This document shows, in pieces, positions 39,126 through 46,299 of a DNA stretch of 46,299 bases (positions are counted from its first letter, which is position 1; each line of letters begins with the position of its first letter). The notes under the pieces were generated by a model, which saw only the letters and a list, made by a program, of their open reading frames with translations, was not told the DNA's origin and did not search any database. The DNA is from Streptomyces niveus (GTDB taxonomy: Bacteria > Actinomycetota > Actinomycetes > Streptomycetales > Streptomycetaceae): contig NZ_MDCR01000355.1 in the NCBI RefSeq assembly GCF_001723055.1, positions 1-46,299 of the forward strand. The letters run 5' to 3'. The position numbers were made by a program, and so were the translations under genes.

Positions 39126-40559
39126 TCAGCGGACTGATCGCGCCTGCCTGACGCCGCCGTCTGATTCAAGGTCCGGGTCCGGGTCCGGGTCCGGGTCCGG
39201 CTCCTGGCGGGGCTTCGTGCTCGGTGGGACCACGGGGTCGTCGGCCGGGCGGCCCTTGCCCCGCAGGCGGTCCATCTCCCGCCATTCCGGGCGCAGTCCG
39301 GTGAGGTTCGTCGTCAGGAAGTACAGAGCCCCGCCCACCAGCAGTACCGGCGCCAGTCCCGCCGAGGCCACCGCCGCGCCCGCGGCCAGGCCGCCGAGCG
39401 GCATGCCCGACCAGGAGAGCGCGCCGCTGAGTGCCTTGACCCGGCCCAGCAGTCGGCGCGGCACGCGTTCGTAACTGACGGCCGCCAGGATGGGGTTGAG
39501 GAAACCGGCCCCGAAACCGCCGACCGCGAACACGGTCACCACGGCCCACACGGGCGCGGGCGAGGCGAGAATCAGCCAGCGGGGCGCGCCCGCCAGCAGG
39601 AACCCGGCGAAGAACACCACGCGCCGCCGCATCCGGTGCGCGACGCCCGCCGCGATCAGGCTGCCGCCGATCGCCGCGAGTCCGCCCGCGGCGGCGCACA
39701 GGCCGATGGCGCTGGGCCCGTGGCCCGACTCCTTGGCCCAGACGGGCAGGAGTACGGCGCTGAACGCCGCGTCCAGGAAGTTGGTGACCATGACCATCAC
39801 CACGATCGTCAGCAGCAGCGGTTCGCTCCGCAGGAAGGTGAAGCCCTGCCCGAACCGCCGCCAGTAGCCCGGCTCGGCGGACGGGCCGGTGGCGTCCTGG
39901 GGCGACGGGAGCTGCTGGGCCGGCCGGCCCATGCCGCGGGGCAGCGCCAGCCCGATGATCACCGAACCGAGCGCGAAACAGGCCGCGTTGACGGTCAGTC
40001 CGGACAGCGGTCCGAGGAAGGCGATCAGCGCGCCGCCCGCCGCCGGGCCGAGGGTGGAGGCGAGCCGCTCGGTCACACCGGCGAAGCCGGTGGCCCTCTC
40101 CAACGGTACGCGGGCGTGGTCGGCCGCCTCCGGGACCATGACGTCCTTCGCCAGATCGCCCGGCCCCCGCGCCGCGCCGATCAACGCGACCAGCACGAGC
40201 AGCAGGGGGAACGAGAGCCGGTCCGCCGCGTGCAGAAGGGGAACCGCGAGGGCCGCCGCGGCGCTGATCAGGTCGGTGGTCCAGGAGATGGTGCGGGGTC
40301 CTGCCCGGTCCACGAGCGGTCCGGTGAACGCCTTCACCACCACGTACGGCGCCATCTCGCAGAAGGCCACCACTCCGGTCTGGGTGGCGCTGCCGGTGGT
40401 GACGAGTACGAACCAGGGCAGTGCGATGGCCGACACCCGTGTACCGGTCAGCGACACGGCCATCGCGGCGAGTACGCCGACGAGCGGCAGCGACGCACGC
40501 CGCCCTGATATGCCGTCAGAATCCTTCGCCCGCCTGGTGCTTGACCCGGGCTTTCTCAC
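39126..40559 (-). CDS. MFS transporter
   Basis: A 477-residue major-facilitator exporter of the enterobactin-exporter/tetracycline-like type with ~12 transmembrane helices. It starts VGVLAAMAVSLTGTRVSAIALPWFVLVTTGSATQTG and has the motif-A-like loop FTGPLVDRAGPRTISW. The C-terminus is an acidic tail with EPDPDPDPDPD, encoded by a hexanucleotide repeat. GTG at 40559 overlaps the stop of the upstream ArsR-type gene (GTGA), so the two are translationally coupled. The substrate is unknown; coupling to a repressor suggests drug-induced efflux. Confidence 0.9.
   Translation of the reverse strand: MRKPGSSTRRAKDSDGISGRRASLPLVGVLAAMAVSLTGTRVSAIALPWFVLVTTGSATQTGVVAFCEMAPYVVVKAFTGPLVDRAGPRTISWTTDLISAAAALAVPLLHAADRLSFPLLLVLVALIGAARGPGDLAKDVMVPEAADHARVPLERATGFAGVTERLASTLGPAAGGALIAFLGPLSGLTVNAACFALGSVIIGLALPRGMGRPAQQLPSPQDATGPSAEPGYWRRFGQGFTFLRSEPLLLTIVVMVMVTNFLDAAFSAVLLPVWAKESGHGPSAIGLCAAAGGLAAIGGSLIAAGVAHRMRRRVVFFAGFLLAGAPRWLILASPAPVWAVVTVFAVGGFGAGFLNPILAAVSYERVPRRLLGRVKALSGALSWSGMPLGGLAAGAAVASAGLAPVLLVGGALYFLTTNLTGLRPEWREMDRLRGKGRPADDPVVPPSTKPRQEPDPDPDPDPDLESDGGVRQARSVR
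39170..39199. repeat. Hexanucleotide repeat (GGTCCG)5 in MFS gene tail
   Basis: Five perfect GGTCCG units at the 3' end of the minus-strand MFS gene, read there as Asp-Pro dipeptides. Unit changes keep the frame and only alter the length of the acidic cytoplasmic tail. Confidence 0.9.
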
Positions 40560-41245
40560 GAGGTCTCCATTCCGCGCCGGCGTGCCCGGGGCGGAGCGCT
40601 CGCGGTGCCGGTGGCGCCGTCGGGAGTGTCCGGGCCCGGCACGTCCAGCTCCGGCAGGATCTGGGTGATCAGGGAGACGCGCTCGGCGCCCTCGGGCGCC
40701 TCGGCCACCGTGTCCGGCCCGTCCACCCGGTAGCGGGCGAGGAGCGCGTACAGCTCGTGCCGCAGGTCCACCGCTTCCTCGGGCGTCAGCCGTAGCGCCC
40801 AGTCGCTCATGTCGAAAGTGCCCCGCCACTGCTCGGGCATGGTCTGAATCTCGCCGAGGGCTCGTTGGGTGTGCAGGGTGTACACGGCGGCGACCGACTG
40901 GAGATACGCCAGCGCCGCCTCGGGCTCCTGTTCCGCCAGCTCACGGTCGCTGAACCAGGTCGACTGGTGGACCGCACGCCACCAGCGTTCCCGTGCGTTG
41001 CCGCGCTCCGTGTCCTCCTCGACGAACCCCGCGTCGCCGAGCTGACGCAGGTGATAGCTGGCCGTACCGGAGTTGACCCCCAGCCGCTCGGCCAGCCGCG
41101 TGGCGGTCGAGGGGCCGAACTTCCTCAGCAGACCGACCAGTTGGACGCGTACAGGATGCGCCAGGGCGCGCAGTCCCTTCGCGTCCAGGACGACCGTGTT
41201 CGACTCGTGCTTCGGACCGCGTGCGGCGTCGTTGGAATCCGTCAT
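40556..41245 (-). CDS. ArsR-type helix-turn-helix regulator
   Basis: A 229-residue regulator. The N-terminal winged helix is DAKGLRALAHPVRVQLVGLLRKFGPSTATRLAERLGVNSGTASYHLRQLGDAGFVEEDTERGNARERWW (~22-90), typical of the HTH_20 ArsR-like group that pairs with MFS genes. The C-terminal ~130 residues should bind a ligand; no metal-binding Cys cluster is seen, so drug sensing is more likely than metal sensing. The ATG at 41245 is chosen. It overlaps the MFS gene by 4 bp, and repeats at 41264-41305 upstream are its probable operator. Confidence 0.9.
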   Translation of the reverse strand: MTDSNDAARGPKHESNTVVLDAKGLRALAHPVRVQLVGLLRKFGPSTATRLAERLGVNSGTASYHLRQLGDAGFVEEDTERGNARERWWRAVHQSTWFSDRELAEQEPEAALAYLQSVAAVYTLHTQRALGEIQTMPEQWRGTFDMSDWALRLTPEEAVDLRHELYALLARYRVDGPDTVAEAPEGAERVSLITQILPELDVPGPDTPDGATGTASAPPRARRRGMETS

Positions 41246-41263
41246 GCCGAGCAGCTTAGACCG

Positions 41264-41305
41264 CAAAGAGTTCTTCGCAAAGACTTATTCGCAAAGAACT
41301 CTTTG
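41264..41305. promoter_or_regulatory. Operator upstream of ArsR-type/MFS operon
   Basis: Perfect 12-bp inverted arms CAAAGAGTTCTT (41264-41275) and AAGAACTCTTTG (41294-41305) flank a centre with a third CGCAAAGA copy. The block lies 19 bp before the ArsR-type start and is A/T-rich against its surroundings. Autorepression is likely. Confidence 0.7.
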
Positions 41306-41340
41306 TGATTCGATCCGGACCTCGGCGGCGGCTCTCCGGT

Positions 41341-41856
41341 TCAGGCGTGCGGCCCCTCCGTCGCGGCCAGCCACTTGACCAGCAGGGATTCCAGATGCGC
41401 GACCTCCTCCTCGGTCAGCGCGGCCAGAAGGCGGCGTTCGTTGGCCATGTGCTCCGAGAAGGCGCGGTCGATGAGCTCACGGCCCTGCGGGGTCAGCGCG
41501 ACGACCCTGCCGCGCCCGTCGCTCTCACTGGCGCGCCGGGACACGAGCCCTGCCCGTTCGAGCCGGTCGACGCGCTTCGTCATGGCTCCCGTCGTGACCA
41601 TGGTGTGCTCGGCCAGCTCGCCGGGTGCGCGCTCGAACGGCGCGCCGGCGCGCCGCAGCGCGGCCAGGACGTCGAAGTCGCCCTCCCCCAGCCCGTACTT
41701 CCGGTAGACGACGCACAACTCCTCGGTGAGATACGCCCCGAGGCGGTGCAGCCGCCCGATGACACCCTGTGGGCGTACGTCGACATCGGGTCGTTCGCGG
41801 GCCCATTCCCGCTGGATACGGGCCACGCGGTCAAGAGATTCAGCCAGGTCAGCCAT
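41341..41856 (-). CDS. MarR-family regulator
   Basis: A 171-residue MarR protein. Helices LHRLGAYLTEELCVVYRKYGLGEGDFDVLAALRRAG are followed by the HTH APGELAEHTMVTTGAMTKRVDRLERAGLVSRR. The wing is ESDGRGRVVALTPQGRELIDRAF. The ATG at 41856 is preferred; an in-frame upstream start would begin inside the operator. It diverges from the EamA transporter gene over a 40-bp gap that is almost wholly a 32-bp palindrome, so it must repress both. Confidence 0.92.
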   Translation of the reverse strand: MADLAESLDRVARIQREWARERPDVDVRPQGVIGRLHRLGAYLTEELCVVYRKYGLGEGDFDVLAALRRAGAPFERAPGELAEHTMVTTGAMTKRVDRLERAGLVSRRASESDGRGRVVALTPQGRELIDRAFSEHMANERRLLAALTEEEVAHLESLLVKWLAATEGPHA

Positions 41857-41860
41857 GGCA

Positions 41861-41892
41861 GGAATAATACCTTCCAGGGAAGATATTATTCC
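41861..41892. promoter_or_regulatory. 32-bp palindromic MarR operator
   Basis: From GGAATAATACCTTCC to its mirror GGAAGATATTATTCC, with only two mismatched base pairs across 32 bp. It starts 4 bp from the MarR start codon and ends 4 bp before the EamA start codon, so it must overlap both promoters or leaders. Confidence 0.85.
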
Positions 41893-41896
41893 TTCC

Positions 41897-42877
<981 letters not shown>

Positions 42878-42948
42878 TTCCGGGGGCGGTTGGCCAGGTT
42901 CGGGGTCCGGGCCGACGTTCGCCGCCGTACGCGGACCCCGCCCGCACC

Positions 42949-43728
42949 TCAGTGGACGTGGAACCCGCCGTCCACGAAGAGCGACTGCCCCGTGACGTAC
43001 GCGGAGGCCCGGCTCGCCAGGAACACGGCGGCGCCCGCGAAGTCCTCGGCCACCCCGTTGCGCCCGGTCATGGTGCGCGCGGCGAGCGCGGCCACGCGCT
43101 CGGGGTCCGACGACAGCCGTTCGTTGAGCGGCGTCATCACGAACCCGGGCACGAGCGTGTTGCAGGTGACCCCGTACGGCGACCACGCCTCGGCCTGGGA
43201 GCGAGCCAGCGACTCCAGCGCGCCCTTGGAGACGCCGTAGACACCGCTCTGGACGAACGCCCGGTGCGCCTGCTGGGACGTGACATGGATGATCCGTCCG
43301 AATCCGCGCTCGGCCATGCCGGGTCCGAACCGCTGCCCCAGCAGATACGGCGCCTCGAGATTCACCGACATCGTCGCGTCCCACACGTCGTCGTCGATCT
43401 CGGACATCGCCGGGCGCAGGTTGATCCCGGCGCAGTTGACGAGGGTGTCGGGCTCGCCGAAGACCTCCGCCGCCTCGTCGGCCGCCGTACGTACGCCCTC
43501 GCGCGTACCGAGGTCGCCGCGCACCCACGCGGCCCGGCCGCCACGGTCCGTCAACTCCTCCACCGTGGCCGCCAGTTCGGCCTCCCTGCGGGCCACGATC
43601 ACGACGCTCGCTCCGGCGCGGACGAGGGCCTCGGTGATGGCCCTGCCGATGCCGGAACTGCCACCGGTGACCAGGGCCACGCGGCCTTCCAGGGAGAACA
43701 GTTCGGAGAGGTACGCCTGCGATTCCAT
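42949..43728 (-). CDS. Short-chain dehydrogenase/reductase
   Basis: A 259-residue classical SDR. The cofactor loop is TGGSSGIG (21-28), the structural motif NCAG (98-101), and the catalytic set Ser151 (VTSQQAH), Tyr164 and Lys168 (YGVSK). PGFVMTPLNE and GQSLFVDGGFHV end the fold. R47-type residues after the second strand (VARREAE) suggest NADP(H). It resembles gluconate 5-dehydrogenase-like enzymes of sugar catabolism; the substrate is inferred only from its position next to the LacI/ribokinase genes, from which it diverges. Confidence 0.92.
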   Translation of the reverse strand: MESQAYLSELFSLEGRVALVTGGSSGIGRAITEALVRAGASVVIVARREAELAATVEELTDRGGRAAWVRGDLGTREGVRTAADEAAEVFGEPDTLVNCAGINLRPAMSEIDDDVWDATMSVNLEAPYLLGQRFGPGMAERGFGRIIHVTSQQAHRAFVQSGVYGVSKGALESLARSQAEAWSPYGVTCNTLVPGFVMTPLNERLSSDPERVAALAARTMTGRNGVAEDFAGAAVFLASRASAYVTGQSLFVDGGFHVH

Positions 43729-43807
43729 GCCCGCAGATTAGACGTCCGGCCGGGCTCCCGGCCTGGTGGGTGGGGTGGGCCGCGCGAAATCCGTTGGGCC
43801 GAACCCC

Positions 43808-43872
43808 TTGACGACGGCGGCGGGGACACTCCAGGATCCTGCCCACGGAAACGTTTCCATGGAATCGTTTCC
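43808..43872 (+). promoter_or_regulatory. Promoter and LacI operators
   Basis: TTGACG (43808-43813), 18-bp spacer, CAGGAT (43832-43837). It is followed by GGAAACGTTTCC (43847-43858, perfect palindrome) and GGAATCGTTTCC (43861-43872, one arm changed), 14 bp apart. The CG-centred dyads fit the LacI family and probably bind the product of the next gene. Confidence 0.7.
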
Positions 43873-43914
43873 AAGGCGACCCGACCGACCCGAACCGAAC
43901 AGCAAGAGGCACTC

Positions 43915-44925
43915 ATGGACAGCACCGTGACCATCAAGGACGTCGCCGCACTCGCCGGCGTCTCCGTGGGCACGACGTCCCGGGTCCTGTCCGGCAACCC
44001 CTCCACCTCCCCCGCCGCCCGTGAACGCGTCCACGCCGCCGTCGCCGAACTCGGCTACCGGCCCGACGCCCGTGCGCGCTCGCTGCGTTCGGCCCGTTCC
44101 CAGACGGTGGGGCTGCTCATCTCCGACGTACGCAACCCGTTCTTCGCCGACGTGGCGCACGGCGCCGAACAGGCGGCGCTGCGCTCCTCGTACGTCACCC
44201 TCCTCGCCAACGCCAACGAGGATCCCAAGCAGCAGGACACCTATCTGGAGTCCTTCCTCACCCAGCGGGTCGACGGCATCATCATCGCTCCGCAGGGCGA
44301 GGAGAGCGCCCACCTCCGGACCCTCGCCACCACCGTGCCCCTCGTCTTCGTCGACCGGACCGTCGACGGATTCGAGGTGCCCAGCGTGACCTCCGACAAC
44401 GCGCTGGGCATCGACCAGGCCGTCGCCCATCTCGCCGACCGCGGCCACACCCGTATCGGCTACATCGGCGGCCCCCGGTCCATCTCCACCGGCCGCGCCC
44501 GGCACGACGCCTTCGTACGCTCCGTGGCCCGGCACGGTCTCGACACCGACCCCGGCCTGATCACCTCCGGCGACTTCCGCTCGGCGAGCGGCGCGGTGGC
44601 CGCCGAACGGCTGCTGTCCGGTGGGCAGCCGCCGACCGCGCTGCTCGCGGCCGACAGCCCGATGGCGGTGGGCGCGCTCGGCGCGCTGCGCCGCCGGGGG
44701 CTGCGGATCGGGTCGGACGTCGATCTGGTGGCCTTCGACGACATCGAGTGGTTCTCCGAACTCGACCCGCCCCTCACCGTCGTCTCGCACGACGCGCAGG
44801 CCATGGGGTCGACGGCGATGAGGCTCCTCCTCGACGTCATCGAGGGCCGCACACCCGAATCGGTGGTCCTGCCGACGCGCCTCGTCGTGCGGGAGTCATC
44901 GGGCGGGGCACGCCGACAGGCGTAA
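43915..44925 (+). CDS. LacI-family regulator
   Basis: A 336-residue repressor. The HTH is VTIKDVAALAGVSVGTTSRVLSGNPSTSPAARERVHAAVAELGYRPDARARSLRS (5-59, including the hinge helix). The periplasmic-binding-like domain has TVGLLISDVRNPFFADVAHGAEQAA, GIIIAPQGEE, HTRIGYIGGP and DVDLVAFDDIEWFSELDPPLTVV. It likely senses a pentose or related sugar, since ribokinase and RpiB genes follow. Its own promoter carries two LacI-type dyads, indicating autoregulation. Confidence 0.95.
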   Translation: MDSTVTIKDVAALAGVSVGTTSRVLSGNPSTSPAARERVHAAVAELGYRPDARARSLRSARSQTVGLLISDVRNPFFADVAHGAEQAALRSSYVTLLANANEDPKQQDTYLESFLTQRVDGIIIAPQGEESAHLRTLATTVPLVFVDRTVDGFEVPSVTSDNALGIDQAVAHLADRGHTRIGYIGGPRSISTGRARHDAFVRSVARHGLDTDPGLITSGDFRSASGAVAAERLLSGGQPPTALLAADSPMAVGALGALRRRGLRIGSDVDLVAFDDIEWFSELDPPLTVVSHDAQAMGSTAMRLLLDVIEGRTPESVVLPTRLVVRESSGGARRQA

Positions 44926-45156
44926 CCGGCGCGAGGCGTAACCGGCAGGAGGCGGTACGCGGCCACACCCCGGTCCGCGCCCGCCGTCCGACCCCGGGCT
45001 GCCCGGTAGCCGACGCCCCGTACCGCTCGTCGTCCCACTCGCACCACAGACAACTGCTCATCCGAATCAGGCCCTTCGAGGGAAGCGGCGCGCCCGACCG
45101 GCGCCCGCCGTCCCGCACCGCACCGTGCCTTCCGCACCCATGAACGGGGATCCCCC
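44926..45156 (+). other. Intergenic region before ribokinase gene, 231 bp
   Basis: A short near-repeat CGAGGCGTAACCGGC / GCAGGAGGC occurs just after the LacI stop. No promoter dyad like the LacI sites upstream was found, so co-transcription with the LacI gene is possible. Nothing else is recognised. Confidence 0.4.
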
Positions 45157-46137
45157 ATGCCCACCACCGTCTTCGTCGTCGGCAGCCTCAACGCCGACCA
45201 GCTCCTGGAGGTGCCCGCGTTCCCGGCGGCCGGCGAGACCGTGCTCGCCTCCGACGTACTGATCACCGCGGGCGGCAAGGGCGGCAACCAGGCCGTGGCC
45301 GCCGCGCGGGCCGGTGCGGCGGTCGTCATGATCGGCGCGCTCGGCGACGACGCGCACGGCGTCCTCGTACGCGGGGCGCTGACCGAGTCCGGTGTGGACA
45401 CCGGGTGGGTACGAACGGCCGACGGTACGCACACGGGCACGGCGGTCGTCGCCGTGGAGGCGGGCGGCGAGAACCGCATCATCGTCGCCTCCGGCGCGAA
45501 CGCCCGCCTCACCAGGCAGGACGTCGAGGCGGGTCTCGCGGGCGCGGCGCCGGGCGACCTCGTACTGCTCCAGCTGGAGACCCCGGTGGCGGTGGTCGCC
45601 CACGCGGCCCGCTTCGCCAAGGCCCGCGGCGCCACCGTCGTACTCAACGCCGCACCCGCTCCCGCCGACAACGGCTGTCTGACGACCGACATCGACGTCC
45701 TGGTCGTCAACCAGGTGGAGATGCGGGCGGTGGCCGAGCTGGTCGGGGCCGGTGCGGGCACCGGCGAGACAGGGGATGTGCCGGGGACGGTGCTCGCCAC
45801 GTCCCGGACGCTGAACTGCGTGGTCGTCTGCACCACGGGCGCCGGCGGCGCGTACGTCAACGCCGGCGACCGGGTGGCGCACATCCCCGCCGTACAGGTC
45901 ACCGCCGTGGACACCACGGCGGCCGGCGACACCTACACCGGCTATATCGCGGCGGCCCTCGCCCGCGGCGAGACGGATCTGACAGCGGCACTGACGACCG
46001 CTTCGGCCGCGGCGGCGGTGACGGTCACCCGGCGCGGGGCGATGGCCTCGATCCCGTACGCGCACGAGATCGGCCCGGTGGCGGCGCACGCCGGACCGGG
46101 CACCGACAGCAACTCACCACGAAGGGCTGACACATGA
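45157..46137 (+). CDS. rbsK: Ribokinase (PfkB family)
   Basis: A 326-residue PfkB-family sugar kinase. VVGSLNADQLLEVPAFPAAGET opens it, GGKGGNQAVAAAR (39-51) is PfkB signature 1, and DTTAAGDTYTGYIAAAL is signature 2 with catalytic base Asp258 and anion hole AAGD. NQVEMRAVAEL is typical of ribokinase. It phosphorylates ribose or a related pentose at O5. GGGGAT upstream of the ATG is a weak ribosome-binding site. Its stop overlaps the RpiB start (ATGA), pointing to coupled expression; the exact sugar is inferred. Confidence 0.9.
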   Translation: MPTTVFVVGSLNADQLLEVPAFPAAGETVLASDVLITAGGKGGNQAVAAARAGAAVVMIGALGDDAHGVLVRGALTESGVDTGWVRTADGTHTGTAVVAVEAGGENRIIVASGANARLTRQDVEAGLAGAAPGDLVLLQLETPVAVVAHAARFAKARGATVVLNAAPAPADNGCLTTDIDVLVVNQVEMRAVAELVGAGAGTGETGDVPGTVLATSRTLNCVVVCTTGAGGAYVNAGDRVAHIPAVQVTAVDTTAAGDTYTGYIAAALARGETDLTAALTTASAAAAVTVTRRGAMASIPYAHEIGPVAAHAGPGTDSNSPRRADT

Positions 46138-46299
46138 GAATCGCTCTGGGCAACGACCATGCCGGACACGCGCTGAAGGACCATGTGCGCGGCGTCATCG
46201 AACGGCTCGGGCACGAAGTCGTCGACCGGGGCACGGACAGTGACGCGCCGGTCGACTTCCCCGACATCACCTTCGCCACCTGCGACGCCGTACGTACGG
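46134..46299 (+). CDS. rpiB: RpiB/LacA/LacB-family sugar-phosphate isomerase (partial)
   Basis: The first ~55 residues of an RpiB-type isomerase: MRIALGNDHAGHALKDHV, then LGHEVVDRGTDSDAPVDFPD and ATCDAVRT, cut off by the window end. RpiB interconverts ribose 5-phosphate and ribulose 5-phosphate. Coupling to ribokinase gives a sugar-to-pentose-phosphate route. Relatives act on other aldose phosphates (allose, galactose), so the substrate is not fixed by this fragment. Confidence 0.9.
   Translation, partial: MRIALGNDHAGHALKDHVRGVIERLGHEVVDRGTDSDAPVDFPDITFATCDAVRT

Overview
The window looks like an accessory stretch of a Streptomyces (or close relative) chromosome. It is very GC-rich with strong third-position G/C bias, which opens long false ORFs opposite real genes. 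GTG and TTG starts are frequent and operons are short with ATGA/GTGA overlaps. The gene families are typical of the genus: a GH18 chitinase, a sugar ABC importer without its own ATPase, DUF2630, DUF6191, and Tat and lipoprotein exports. No tRNA, rRNA or CRISPR was found.

Layout. 1-2.7 kb is a mosaic edge: a ~98-bp GC-rich repeat present twice, an ankyrin gene, an IS5-type element with a dead transposase whose inverted repeats also enclose a SUKH/SMI1-like gene, and a small acidic protein. 2.9-7.6 kb holds a secreted chitinase, a duplicated-domain hypothetical protein, a HIT hydrolase, an aminoglycoside-phosphotransferase-like kinase and a nucleotidyltransferase. 7.6-9.7 kb (minus strand) holds an atypical cytochrome P450 preceded by two paralogous 30-codon peptide genes that automatic ORF calling does not list as separate genes, with a cupin gene further upstream. 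I read this as a P450-modified RiPP locus, and it is the best candidate here for an undescribed system. 9.9-12.4 kb holds a cysteine-desulfurase-like protein, DUF2630 and an aldo/keto reductase. 12.6-15.2 kb is a plus-strand cassette of methyltransferase, DUF1796 protein and PIG-L deacetylase, behind a promoter containing a DasR-like (dre) site. 15.3-17.5 kb holds an MHYT membrane sensor and a divergent MarR/FMN-reductase pair.

17.6-26.5 kb is a plant-polysaccharide locus. It has a GH51 arabinofuranosidase, then a GH2 glycosidase with a binding lipoprotein and two permeases, and a ROK regulator. The GH2 operon promoter carries a perfect palindrome over its -10. 26.8-29.5 kb is a compact class II lasso-peptide cluster in the order precursor, cyclase, fused B1-B2 protease, with no visible transporter. 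29.6-31.8 kb is a TetR/DUF4166/SRPBCC-like operon with two matching palindromes upstream. 31.9-35.7 kb encodes exported envelope proteins: a Tat amidase, an L,D-transpeptidase-like lipoprotein and a beta-propeller lactonase. 35.7-42.9 kb has regulator-plus-target pairs: MerR/Old Yellow Enzyme, ArsR-type/MFS and MarR/EamA, each with a readable operator. 42.9 kb to the end has an SDR and a LacI regulator with its operators, then ribokinase and RpiB; RpiB runs off the window.

Operon structure, promoters and operators are inferred by eye from sequence. Family names come from recognised motifs, not database searches.
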